DNA from: Rhodosorus marinus
Taxonomy: Eukaryota; Rhodophyta; Stylonematophyceae; Stylonematales; Stylonemataceae
DNA length: 64,000 nucleotides
Direction of reading: 5' to 3'
Assembly: GCA_029953675.1 (NCBI GenBank)
Contig: JAMWBK010000006.1
Coordinates: 1,054,001-1,118,000, forward strand
Both the position numbers and the translations under genes were made by a program. The notes below the pieces were generated by a model. The model was not told the DNA's origin, ran no database searches, and was given only the letters and a program-made list of their open reading frames with translations. Positions within the stretch are counted from its first letter, which is position 1. Each line of letters opens with the position of its first letter. Below are positions 23,722 to 33,130 of the stretch, piece after piece.

Positions 23722-24522
23722 ATGAAGACTACTGTGTATATCGCACTTGTGGCGGCATTGGTTGCCGTTCTCGGTGTTTCGGAAGCGGCGCCGTTCGTCT
23801 GCAAGGACCCCCACTTCCAGAAGCCCAACTTTAGGACCATCACTCACGGCCAGAGCCACAACGCACACGGTTTGAAAACCGCCTTCGAGTACTTCAAGGA
23901 TATTCTTGGAGGCAAAGACAACGGAAGCAAGCTGGGACCACTCAGGAAAGGACACCGATCTATCAACTGGGATGCCCCAGTCGTTCCCTTTGAGTTCCCG
24001 AGGAAGTTCTTCGAAGAGACTGTCACCCGTGGACTCGCTGTCGCAAGCAAGAACAACAAGTTCCGTGTGAGCAACCCGGACCCCAACCACATTGGTGATG
24101 ACAAGTTCTCCACCATCAACCGCCGGGAGTCCAAGAAGTTCCAGACCTTCAGCCCCAAGAGACTCTTCACACCGATCAAGGACAACGAGTTCTGGATCCG
24201 ATTCACGGTCCCTGGAAAGAAGACCAAGGCTGTGGTGAGAGGATTCGGAGCGGTGTTCGTGGGCGTTGACTTGGAGAGAGTGACCAAGATGACTGCCTAC
24301 GACATCAACGACTGTGTGATCGCGTCCGAGTACGTTGAGGCCAAGAGGGACGGACTGTCGTTCCTTGGATTCTACTTCGAGAAGCCGATCATTGCTCGTG
24401 TTGCGATTGAGCTTGGCAACTTCGAGATCGATGCCAAGAACTACTGTGGATACAGGTGCGATGAGGACATCGTCGTTTTGGATGACTTCTTGTACGCCGA
24501 GCCACAGAGCATCTTCGCTTAA
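23722..24522 (+). CDS. Copy 7: 266-residue secreted protein of the array (last copy)
   Basis: Complete intronless copy with signal peptide (MKTTVYIALV...), cysteines 27, 198, 242 and 246, and all family motifs. It differs from copy 6 only at D120 and E230. AATAAA lies at 24,613-24,618. Its downstream flank holds a solo LTR at 24,901-25,133 that copy 6 lacks, after which the array homology continues to about 25,510. The near identity of copies 6 and 7 makes them the youngest pair in the window. Confidence 0.93.
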   Translation: MKTTVYIALVAALVAVLGVSEAAPFVCKDPHFQKPNFRTITHGQSHNAHGLKTAFEYFKDILGGKDNGSKLGPLRKGHRSINWDAPVVPFEFPRKFFEETVTRGLAVASKNNKFRVSNPDPNHIGDDKFSTINRRESKKFQTFSPKRLFTPIKDNEFWIRFTVPGKKTKAVVRGFGAVFVGVDLERVTKMTAYDINDCVIASEYVEAKRDGLSFLGFYFEKPIIARVAIELGNFEIDAKNYCGYRCDEDIVVLDDFLYAEPQSIFA

Positions 24523-24900
24523 GAAGGATTTTTCTACAGAACATCTGATATCCTATGAGGATCCATAGCCAGAGTGCTACCTTAGGCACCCTTTCGCTGG
24601 GATGTACATATCAATAAAAAGGAACCATCCTGTATTGGTATTGAAACCATAAATTTCTCGCTCTCAGCTCGACACTTTTGTGCACATACCCGAAAAAAGC
24701 TCCGTACACGCGTTTCAGGAAGCACGCAGCTCGATCTTACTCTCGTTTCTCACGTGAAAAGCGAGAAATATTGTTTCTTGAGAAGGACATGTTCCTGTTT
24801 ACCTTTCACATAGAAGAATTATCTTCCTCCTTAGTTGCCGTAATTCAGTGTTCGTCGTTTCCCTGCTCAGGCATCGAACCTCGTCTCAGCCCTGCGCATG

Positions 24901-25133
24901 TGACACGTTCTCCATTAACGCGTATCGGTGATCCAAAACAATTTTAAATTCCCTTTTTGTTTTTATCTTTTTCTATCTTGGATACCCTCCTCCAGCTCTA
25001 ATCCTAAGACGGGAGGTCGTAACTTCCGTATTTATAGGCTTCCGGTTCATGTCCTGGGTTTGCTAGAGTACTATTATTAGCCTTGTTTTGGGCTGCACTC
25101 CTGACGGCTGACTTGTTCGGTCAGGACGTAACA
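24901..25133 (+). mobile_element. Solo LTR with 5-bp target duplication (copy A)
   Basis: The element runs TGACACGTTCTCC...GGACGTAACA, that is TG...CA, 233 bp. Flanks are GCATG (24,896-24,900) and GGATG (25,134-25,138), a 5-bp target duplication with one substitution. The matching place behind copy 6 reads 'cctgcggatgcgacg' without the insert, so the empty site is directly visible. The same element, in inverse orientation, lies at 42,406-42,663. Internal TATTTATAGG may be the LTR promoter. No internal coding region accompanies it. Confidence 0.9.
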
Positions 25134-25510
25134 GGATGCGACGATGGATAGGACAGACTATCTTTTCAAAGAGTACGCAAGATTCGACTGAAAACCGGGA
25201 CGACGGTTCCTCGTTCTCAACGTGAAGGACTGTCGGGAAACAGAAAAGTTTCTGGATCGCGTTTTCGTCAAAGCTGTTTTGCTCTTTATAGTATTTTCCA
25301 TGCAAGCGCGTTCGAACTCCCACTTTCGTGTTCAGTCCCCTCTAGCAAAACCAATCCAAAGTCCCATGTAGTGGTAGTTTTACTCGTGTAGTACTCTGAA
25401 CAGATTGCCGTTTAACTACTTGTATTGATAAATGTGCTCATATTCTAATTATCTGCTGGAAATACTTGGATGCAGGCCGTGCCTGCCACCACACGGCTCG
25501 AGGCCCTGTT

Positions 25511-26089
25511 CCACGACGACTGGAGTCTGATTTCTATTCCGGTATCATCACTTCCTGGTCATCACCATGGTCGCCCTTGACAGAAATCCTGATCTTGTTG
25601 AAGCAGTAATTGTGAGAATCCGCAGTAGGACTATAAAGCCGGCAAACACGTGCGGCTCGATGATGAGAGCAGGACCCCTGGCTTGTGTACACGTCTACAG
25701 CGACGAATGGATTGTTCCTGGACCAGAAACTGCTCTTGGGAGTACTCCCTGCTTTCTTGATCTGGATAGAAATAGTTCCACGCTCGTGTTCGCAACGATG
25801 CCCTGAGTTAGCTTGTTAGCAGCTGCAGTAGTAGGAGTTGTAGTTAGACTAGGGCTTGCAACTTCCACCATGTTTGACAGACCAGAGCTCACTCGCCAGG
25901 GCGTTTTGTTCTTCTCACACCCGACTTCGACAAGCTGGGGGATAGTCTGGAGGGTGAGTACGCAGACCTCGTATGATAACGTTAGTAGTTTACTTTCTTT
26001 TCCTTTGATGCAAAAAAATAACCAAAGTCATGATTCACTGGGCGCAAACCGTATCTAGTTGGACGGTTTTTCTTCGCGAGATTGTGATT
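25511..26089. other. Region right of the array, no confident gene
   Basis: Array homology ends here. A 79-codon frame from an ATG at 25,567 (+) has a fair start context (ACCATGG), but no recognisable domain. I do not call it a gene. Confidence 0.5.
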
Positions 26090-26800
26090 CTATTTTCGTC
26101 GATCGAGGGCCTGGCTGATCCTAGCCTTGATCTCCGCGATGGCAACGTCTATTCGACTGGTTGAGTGTCCCGCTCGCTGCTGCGTGTCGCGGATTCTATT
26201 GGCTGCTTCCAATGCCATCGGCCATGAAGCAAGCTTCTCCTCTTCTATGAATCCGTCTATTCGTCCGAGCCACGCATAGAAACTTTCGTTGCTGGCCTCG
26301 AGTTGGGCTGCCACGTCCTCATCGAAATGGCTGCTTCTCCGTTTCCGAGGAGCAGACGGCGACGGTTGCGGTGATTGCACCGAAAACGGGCTTGATGCGT
26401 TTACGAGCGCCGTGCTCAATTCCGGAGTCTGCAGCATTCGCTCGAACAGGTACATCAAAACAACGTTTCCTCCGGCGAACTCCGGAAACCTCGACACATC
26501 GTTTGCTGCCTGACTGGCCCAACTCTTGTGAGAATCGGCGAAAGCTCTTCGAAGGTCCTCAAACTTTTCCCTCAGGACCTCTTCGGACCTCACTTCAAGT
26601 CGTCCGTTGAGACCGCCGTTGCCGTCCTTTGCCAAGAAAGAGGGGTCATTAAATTTCGCAGCCAACAACGGAGCACTGGTATTTCCCCCTAAGCTTCCAT
26701 TCCTCTTCCTCAGATCAACAAACTCCGAGACATATACATCGATCAGACGCTCAAAATCGCCCTGAGAAAAGCTAGAACTAGACACTTCTACGCTCATCAT
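26090..26800 (-). CDS. Unrecognised 236-residue, mostly helical protein
   Basis: Open frame from ATG (26,800; a second ATG at 26,797 is equally possible) to TAG. No family is recognised. The sequence has an N-terminal helical part with DFERLIDVYVSEFVDLRKRN, a middle helical part, a short Ser/Pro linker with a basic cluster PRKRRS that could be a nuclear signal, and a C-terminal helical part (ESFYAWLGRIDGFIEEEK ... IAEIKARISQALDRRK). There is no signal peptide and no membrane segment. Composition and length favour a real gene over a chance frame. The upstream flank is strongly G-rich and C-poor on the sense strand, as at the other single-copy genes here. Confidence 0.7.
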   Translation of the reverse strand: MMSVEVSSSSFSQGDFERLIDVYVSEFVDLRKRNGSLGGNTSAPLLAAKFNDPSFLAKDGNGGLNGRLEVRSEEVLREKFEDLRRAFADSHKSWASQAANDVSRFPEFAGGNVVLMYLFERMLQTPELSTALVNASSPFSVQSPQPSPSAPRKRRSSHFDEDVAAQLEASNESFYAWLGRIDGFIEEEKLASWPMALEAANRIRDTQQRAGHSTSRIDVAIAEIKARISQALDRRK

Positions 26801-27540
26801 CAAATTCTATTAAAAGCCCACCTAGACAATCACAAAAGCAGAACCAGCAAGCCTTCTGTTCATAGATCCATCCACAGCTAGCCACCAGCAAATTCAAATC
26901 TCAAAAGAGGCCCAATCCCTAACCACCACGACAACGCACGATTTCATAATCTGCCTCTCCCGCTTCGCGCTTCTCATCTCCCAACCACTCCCACAGTAAA
27001 CCACAACCAACTGTCCTGCCCGGTCCAACAACAATCAGCACCCTGCATCCTATCTAAACTCACCAGCTCCCTTCCAGTGCGATCCGCCTTCCTCTAGCCA
27101 ACATCTCTAGACACCCCCTCCCAAAATCCCTTTCCTTCTCGCCAACATCCTTACCAAACCATGATCTATCTTTCTCGCTCGCCAATCCACCTCCTCCACA
27201 CCAATCACTCTCTCCTAACCCCTGGCCCAAGCCACCTACTACTCCTCCCAACCACCGCCTTCCCCCCCACCTTTCCTTCTCTACAACCTCCTCACCACTT
27301 CCTCACCATCATCGACATTCCTTCTCCCCCACCCTCTCCCAACCTTCCTACCAATCCACCTTTCTCTCCCAATCCCCCAATCCGCCCTCCTCCTCACCAC
27401 TTCCTCACCATCATCGATATTCCTTCTCCCCCACCCCCTCCCAACCTTCCTACCAATCCACCTTTCTCTCCCAATCCCCCAGTCCGCCCCTCCTTCTCAC
27501 CAATCTGTCTCTCCTAACCCCACAACACGAGGCTACCTAA
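26801..27540 (-). promoter_or_regulatory. Strand-asymmetric 5' flank of the 26.1-26.8 kb gene
   Basis: About 700 bp are almost without G on the plus strand (C, A and T only in long stretches), hence C-poor on the sense strand of the adjacent gene. A plus-strand frame at 27,161-27,517 rich in Pro and Ser is a by-product of this composition and of a 102-bp tandem duplication. Confidence 0.5.
27289..27492. repeat. 102-bp tandem duplication in C-rich DNA
   Basis: 'ctcaccacttcctcaccatc' recurs at 27,291 and 27,393. The two 102-bp copies differ at only a few bases. Confidence 0.88.
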
Positions 27541-29534
27541 GCTGTTCCAACAAACACCTACCAAAACCCTTTGAGGCCACCTCTCGCTTCCACCCCTCCC
27601 CCTTTCGCCATTCCGCGCGCTCTTCTCTCCAAATCATCTCCGCCATCCCATCCCGAAAAATAATTGTAAAACAACAGGACCAAACATCCTCCACAAGCAG
27701 TGGTACATAGTACACATGAAAATAAGTACTATAAATTACAATCTCATTCCCCACAGATATTGGCTCTTGTAATTTATTGTAATTAGCATCTGCTAGGCTA
27801 TAATTTTCAAAATAATCCGGAGCCTTATATCTTGTTTGTTAGTACATGATATTACTAACTGTACAAATATACTAAAAATAGTATTGTAATGTGTTATTCA
27901 AGAAAAACGATGAACGTTTGATCTTTCGAAAGATAGTCGTCTTGAAGAATAAATTAGTCAGTGGGAGCCGGTTCACAATTCTTATTAAAAAACAAATCGT
28001 GATACTACTCTGACCAATCTTTGCCAATGACCACCCCACAGGAGCAACCACTCAAATCCATGTGATTTTCTCCTTTAGGGGTTGGGGGGTTGCGGATTAT
28101 TTAAATCCTCGATTCTAGCCAAAGAAAGCCATTAAACGCAAAAATAAATCATATATCGATCTTGATCTAGACCGAAGAGACGATCTTTAGCCTACCTGGA
28201 ACTAAGGGTGCCAAGAATACGCCATGCATGCCTTAGAACAATCTTGAATCGTCATCGGACTTCCCTAACCTTTTTCTGGGCTAGCACAAGCGCAAACACC
28301 TGGCTTGGACACCGGTGAAGCTCCTAGCCTACCCCTCGACTTTTCGGGCACATCACTTTGCAACCGCCGTTCCAACGTATGACTCGATATATTATCGTAA
28401 TAAAGATACAAACCGTTTGTTTTTGTTGGCGCACGGTGCGCCAACATTTTTTCAAGTATTATATCAATTTAGTGTTGGGGCGTTGTCGATTTCGCGCTGG
28501 TTGCCTTTATTAAACCGTATTTATGTTTGTGTATATGCATTTTGGTAATATAATATCGTATATAACGGTGCTTCGTCCTGGGTTAGTCAAAAAGGAACCG
28601 GTTCTTTGAGTTATTGATTGAACAGTTATCTATGGCCGTTGGATTTGGCGGGTTGCCCTTGAGTACAGCTGACGTGTGTCTGCTGATAAGCGACGTTAAC
28701 TGCTTCGAAGGGATCGTGGACTGGTTGCAATCGTTCTCTTGCTAATTTAAAGTAGTTCTCGTTCATGTGCTCTCCCTTCGTCTCCCTTTTTCAGGTTCTA
28801 GCAGCTTCCCGTTGACTACATCCATTCCGATCGTTCGAATTTGATCCCGCATGTTCGTGTCAGCCAGTCCGTTCTCCTCTGAAGAGAAGAGGCCACGAGC
28901 TGATAAGACGGGATTTCCGCTGCGGTCCTTCGTTTATCGAGTAGTTGCACTGATACTACCACAAGATAAATTCAGCTGTCTGATCCGTTGTCTTTCGTGG
29001 AAAGGGAAAAGTCACTTCTAAGCTTTTGGTTTCCGTTTGTATGCGATCCATACAAAATCTTCGATTCGTAGAATCCGTTTCGTAGCCCGGCAGCTCTGCG
29101 GGCTTTTCGAACATGAGAGTCCCATCCTGCTGTCATGGAAGCAACGCCGAATTCATCCAACCCACCTTGCAACCTTTCGTCCGGATAGATGGCATGAAAT
29201 CCTTAGCGGAAGGACTTGTACGCCGTGCTGCAAAGGTCCAGAGGAACGCCTTTAACAGAGTCCGCTTGAAGGTCTTCTGTCGACTGAACGGCTTAAACTG
29301 ACTGTCCAGTAAATTCTCAGAGCTCAAACGGACCAGAAGATGAGTCCGAACAGACACCGTGCGTAGTGGATGGCGGGGAACATGCGACTACAGTTATCTA
29401 CATAAGTAGCAGACAATATCCGCCGTACTGTTTCTGAGCAACACAGTCGAAATGCAATGTACCTGAGGACAGTATTAACCCATTCAGCGGGAAAGGCGTG
29501 GTAAAACGAGCATTCCGAGGATAAAGTACTCACT
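27541..29534. other. Intergenic region, no gene seen
   Basis: AT-rich to about 28,650, then mixed. Frames are short and unconvincing on both strands. The last 200 bp are the presumed 5' flank of the FG-GAP gene; no clear TATA box is seen there. Confidence 0.5.
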
Positions 29535-31106
29535 ATGAAGATTGGCGTTCTATTTACGGGGCTTGGCCTGTTGGTGATCGTACAGATTTGTGGATCAACC
29601 TCCGGGTGTGTAGAGACAGAGTTCTTGCAGCGTCTCGCAGCTTCTGAAGCAAGCGATTCCCGCTTCTTGGGCGCTGGGGTGTCCGTTTGGGGAGACCTTT
29701 TAGTGGCCGGAGCATACGGATCGGAACAGTTTCAAGGCAGCGCCTATGTTTACCGGAAGGTGGATGGAGAATGGACGGAAGAGGCCAGACTGGTGGCACC
29801 TGACGGTAGACCTGGAGACGCATTTAGCTTCATGCAGCCAGTGGCTTCAGAGAACATGGTAGTCCTGAATGCTGTAAAGGGCCGCACTGGTGATGGGGTG
29901 CGAAGCGGTGTAGTGTTCGTGTTTGAGTACCAGGACAATGAGTGGCAGATGGTCCAGTCCTTGATTCCTCCTGTTCCCCGTGAAGGAGACCGTTTCGGGA
30001 TCTCCATGTCTCATTCAGATGGCAGTCTCATGATTGCGTCGGACTATGCCGGAGATTTTGCTCAGGGTGTCGTCTACCACTACCAGAAAGGCGATTCTGG
30101 ACTGTGGGAGGCAGTAGATGAGTTTGTCGGAGTTGACGAGGGCGATCAGTTCGGAGAAGAAGTTCTCGTCTCCGGACAATGGATGGCAATATCTGCAATA
30201 CACGGAGACTCAGATCTCGTCAAGGATGCTGGAGTGGTCTCGGTGTACCAGAAGGTCCACGGCAGCTGGAAAAAGGATGCGATTCTAATTGCGCCAGATG
30301 GGGAAACTGGGAGCAGGTTTGGGACTGGTCTCGCCATGACAGCTTCTGGGACACTTGTAGTGGGAGCTAATAGAGCTCAGGGACTCTCAGGCGAGGAAAC
30401 GGGAGCTGTTTTTGTATTCCAGCAGAGCGACTATGGATGGACGCTGACGGACAAACTGACTGCCAACGATGGCCATGCGCGGGATGAATTCGGTAGCCGC
30501 GTGACAATCGACCCTTCAGGATCTATTATCGCCGTAGCAGCGAGCAGGGACAGCACCCAAGGAAGTTGCTCTGGTGCCGTCTACATTTTTTCTCGATGCC
30601 GAGACTTGGTCTGGAAACAAGTGAACAAGCTCTATTCCCCGACGCATCCCCAGACCGGTGCCATGTTTGGCCTCGTCCCGGTGCTCACCCAGGACACGCT
30701 TTTCGTGCCATGCCCTAGGGAAAGCGTTTTGGGCCAGCAGGAGGGAGCATTGTACGCGTACAGCATTAAAAAATCTTCCAGGGAGCCGCATTGCTCTCTG
30801 GTGGTCTCCGACTTCAGAATTCTCAAGGGAACTCCGTTCACCGCGGGCTTTCAGTACACCAATGAGGAAAACCATGAAGCGATACTTTCAATCCTTCACA
30901 GCGGACACCACCTTCACACTCTAAGATACCCTGTTCCAGCTGGTTCCGGGTTTAGGCGCGTCAACCTCTCCGCGGATATGCTCGGTGAACTCGAGAAGGG
31001 ACTGTTAGTCCTCCAACTAGACATAGTTCCAGTCGGAAAAGAAACACTAGATTCGGTCTGTAGAGATGATACTTACCTAGTGAAGCTGATCGGCATCCGC
31101 TGGTAG
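29535..31106 (+). CDS. Secreted FG-GAP beta-propeller protein, 523 residues
   Basis: Residues 1-24 form a signal peptide (hydrophobic VLFTGLGLLVIVQICG). Residues of about 30-410 contain seven related repeats with FG-GAP-like features: 'FG' turns (DRFGISMS, DQFGEEV, SRFGTGL, DEFGSRV, AMFGLVP), followed by short strands such as LLVAGA, MIASDY, LVVGAN and IAVAAS, and GAVFVF/GAVYIF strands. This is the pattern of a seven-bladed propeller like those of integrin alpha chains and many secreted protist and bacterial proteins. Residues of about 415-523 look like a beta-sandwich tail. There is no membrane helix, so it is probably extracellular; ligand unknown. Single exon; ATG at 29,535 and TAG at 31,104-31,106; AATAAA at 31,160-31,165. 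Confidence 0.88.
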   Translation: MKIGVLFTGLGLLVIVQICGSTSGCVETEFLQRLAASEASDSRFLGAGVSVWGDLLVAGAYGSEQFQGSAYVYRKVDGEWTEEARLVAPDGRPGDAFSFMQPVASENMVVLNAVKGRTGDGVRSGVVFVFEYQDNEWQMVQSLIPPVPREGDRFGISMSHSDGSLMIASDYAGDFAQGVVYHYQKGDSGLWEAVDEFVGVDEGDQFGEEVLVSGQWMAISAIHGDSDLVKDAGVVSVYQKVHGSWKKDAILIAPDGETGSRFGTGLAMTASGTLVVGANRAQGLSGEETGAVFVFQQSDYGWTLTDKLTANDGHARDEFGSRVTIDPSGSIIAVAASRDSTQGSCSGAVYIFSRCRDLVWKQVNKLYSPTHPQTGAMFGLVPVLTQDTLFVPCPRESVLGQQEGALYAYSIKKSSREPHCSLVVSDFRILKGTPFTAGFQYTNEENHEAILSILHSGHHLHTLRYPVPAGSGFRRVNLSADMLGELEKGLLVLQLDIVPVGKETLDSVCRDDTYLVKLIGIRW

Positions 31107-31403
31107 GGGACGCAGGGAGCGGAAAGAGGAACCTATTCACCCAAATACCCTTACAAGTCAATAAAAAGATGACAACCGTTGCCAAAAGAGATTAAAACTA
31201 GGGACTGAGACGTCACAACTAGTGAATTCTGAATAACACGTGTCCTAAACGACCAATTATCTGTGAGAACCTCGCCTGACAGCTCTGTAATACGTCTATG
31301 TTTTAGTGTCAGGCACCTACTTTTAGTTTAAGACGTCAATGTTTTAGTATCCACTAGTTTCTACTTTACTGCCAGGTACGTTTTAGTTTACAGTAACCAA
31401 GAC
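31107..31403. other. 3' flank of the FG-GAP gene and upstream region of a candidate promoter
   Basis: Contains two related stretches, 'gtcaggcacctacttttagt' (about 31,308) and 'gccaggtacgttttagttta' (about 31,371), that together look like repeated upstream elements of the TATA box at 31,404. Confidence 0.4.
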
Positions 31404-31411
31404 TATATAAG
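31404..31411 (+). promoter_or_regulatory. Candidate TATA box without a confident gene
   Basis: TATATAAG follows the repeated upstream elements. The first ATG downstream (31,489) opens a frame of only 33 codons. A longer frame from 31,443 begins with TTG, not ATG. A spliced or noncoding transcript is possible. Confidence 0.35.
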
Positions 31412-31922
31412 GCCTAGCTTTGCCAGATCTTGAGACCTAGAATTGAGTAAAAGACAAGTTGGTTCGAAGAGTTCTAACATTAACTTTCATGGATTCACCG
31501 GTCAGGTCAACACCTACAAGACACCGTTCCGGAGTTGCTTTCGAAGTGCTTCACTGTTCCCGCGGCCGAAGCGCTTTACATGTCGGCTAATCCGAGAGCT
31601 CATAGCCAAATGTAACATCGTTGAAGGTTTGCGAGAAAGCGAATTGCCTTCACCGACTCTGGAGAGTGATACCGAACATCCTTTGTGTGAGGTATGAGCG
31701 TGTTCATGCGTTCTGAGCGCTAGAGAATGGGGTATTGAAAACGGGGCTAATTGCTCCTTTTTCCTTTATCCTTGTCGTCTGTTTTAAAATAGATCTTCTT
31801 ACTATACACTATAGGGCAGTTCTCTCTTCTAAAAGTCCGCCAGCCCAGTCCGGCTGAGGACATAACTTCCTTGCCGATTACGGAACTCTATTTGCAAAGT
31901 AGGCGTCCTTGTGGGTTGCCGA
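31412..31922. other. Region without a confident gene
   Basis: Only the short frame 31,489-31,590 follows the TATA box. The right part (31,871-31,922) is the 3' flank of the zinc-finger gene. Confidence 0.4.
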
Positions 31923-31960
31923 TTACGGAACTCTATTTGCTAAGTAGGCGTCCTTGTGGA
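31871..31960. repeat. 45-bp tandem duplication at the 3' end of the zinc-finger gene
   Basis: 'ttgccgattacggaactcta' plus 'tttgc(a/t)aagtaggcgtccttgtggg' occurs at 31,871 and 31,916. The second copy contains the last codons and stop of the gene at 31,923-32,489; the first lies just past the stop and could encode the same C-terminus if read through. Confidence 0.88.
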
Positions 31961-32489
31961 CGCGATCGGAACTCTGAGTGTTTCTGTGTCTCCTCATGAA
32001 ATGTCGCTTCACGCAAGCTTTTGTAGCAAACTTTTGGTTGCAGAATCTGCAGTTGAATGGTCGCTCCCTCACATGCACCATCCGAACATGCCTGATGAGG
32101 CTCGCCTTGGTGCTAAACTGTCTATCGCAGTCCTTGCACCTGAAGTCGTAGGCCCTGAAGTGCACGGTTTTCAAGTGCACATTCAGGTTGCCCTTTGTTG
32201 AAAACCCGGTGAGACATCGTTCGCAGAAGAAGGGCTTCTTCTCGTGCACGCCTTGTCCTTGCTCATATTCCGGTTGGGGGATAAAGTCCTTGTTTGTGTT
32301 GCTGTCTGAACTGCACACCATTGAAGAGACGCTATTTTCTCTTGACCTTGACGACAATGGGCTCCCGCAATCCGTAGGTGGCTTCCCCTCCTCACCATAG
32401 GATTTGGCCTCCTCACCATAGCTTATCTCGCTGCTCTGCGGGAGCTTTTCCCCGCCATTCAGGACGGTCACAAGCGACGCAATGTCCAT
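31923..32489 (-). CDS. Three-finger C2H2 zinc-finger protein, 188 residues
   Basis: Start taken at the first ATG (32,489), giving MDIASLVTVLNGGEK; the frame extends two codons upstream only via GTG. Three C-terminal C2H2 fingers follow each other: CERCLTGFSTKGNLNVHLKTVH begins the first, then CKDCDRQFSTKASLIRHVRM and CRFCNQKFATKACVKRHFMR, each C-x2-C-x12-H-x4-H or close. The linkers (VRERPFN, FRAYDFR) resemble TGEKP-type linkers, so the three fingers probably bind DNA together. The N-terminal half is Ser-rich and acidic, with the small internal repeat SYGEEAKSYGEEGK. It is probably a nuclear transcription regulator; the target is unknown. No intron is needed. Confidence 0.88.
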   Translation of the reverse strand: MDIASLVTVLNGGEKLPQSSEISYGEEAKSYGEEGKPPTDCGSPLSSRSRENSVSSMVCSSDSNTNKDFIPQPEYEQGQGVHEKKPFFCERCLTGFSTKGNLNVHLKTVHFRAYDFRCKDCDRQFSTKASLIRHVRMVHVRERPFNCRFCNQKFATKACVKRHFMRRHRNTQSSDRVHKDAYLANRVP

Positions 32490-33130
32490 CTTCACGTCAC
32501 CAAGTGACTAGCAAACAAATCCAAACCAAGTTTCCACCCCCCAAATCCCAATCTACCCACCTTCAGCCCCTCCGACACGCACCACGCCCTGCACCTCGTC
32601 TCTCCGGCGGACTCTATAAATCTTCAACGAAGCGCTCATTCAGAACTGCTTCTCATCCTCTGGGAAGAATAATCATAGGCACCTCATGATTCAACTTACA
32701 AATCTCTCAAAGCTTTTACTAACAGAAAGTTTAGCACCGCGCAAAATCCTAAAACCTGCCCACAACTGCCAACAGCTTGAAACCCTCACGCCCAAACGCC
32801 ACCCTCCACAAACGGGCTATTTCACATACGCACACCCAAATATCAATACCAAGTCCAACCCCTTTGTGTCCATATCCATATCCAGTCCCTTTTCCTCACT
32901 CGCCATCACGAGCCCCAAACATTACCGTCCGGAAAAAGTAGATGAAAAAAAAACAAAAAAAACCGCAAACCACAACAAAACGCCCAAACACACAAAACAT
33001 TGCAAAGCCACCCCCCTCCCTCACCCACTTGCTTTGCCAGGAAAAGCAACAGGAACCCTTCCCACGGTCAAAAAACAAACACTAAACCAAAAAGTTGTCC
33101 GGAACTGCCCGACATTCTCCATATGATGTA
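32490..33130 (-). promoter_or_regulatory. G-rich, C-poor (sense strand) 5' flank of the zinc-finger gene
   Basis: About 640 bp are A/C-rich and G-poor on the plus strand, so the sense strand of the zinc-finger gene is T/G-rich and C-poor. The plus-strand frame at 32,686-33,126 (Lys/Pro/Thr-rich) is a by-product of this composition. Confidence 0.45.

Larger units (their letters stand above)
1..25510 (+). repeat. Tandem array of seven secreted-protein genes with their spacers
   Basis: Seven direct copies of one transcription unit lie head to tail. The coding parts end at 81 (truncated copy 1) or run 2588-3388, 7743-8543, 12632-13432, 16982-17782, 20312-21112 and 23722-24522. Successive spacings are about 3307, 5155, 4889, 4350, 3330 and 3410 bp. 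Spacers are also homologous but more diverged: every unit has a block reading 'ttttagcccca' about 0.97-1.2 kb before the ATG, followed by a 'gatctg(t/c)tttgat' block. The array continues beyond the left window edge. Its right edge is near 25,510, where homology to the downstream flank of copy 6 stops. Confidence 0.95.

Noticed and set aside
27161-27517. 118-codon proline-rich ORF
   Set aside because: Product of G-less C/T/A-rich DNA and a 102-bp duplication upstream of the minus-strand gene; no signal peptide or domain.
32686-33126. 146-codon Lys/Thr/Pro-rich ORF
   Set aside because: Composition artefact of the A/C-rich flank; no domain.
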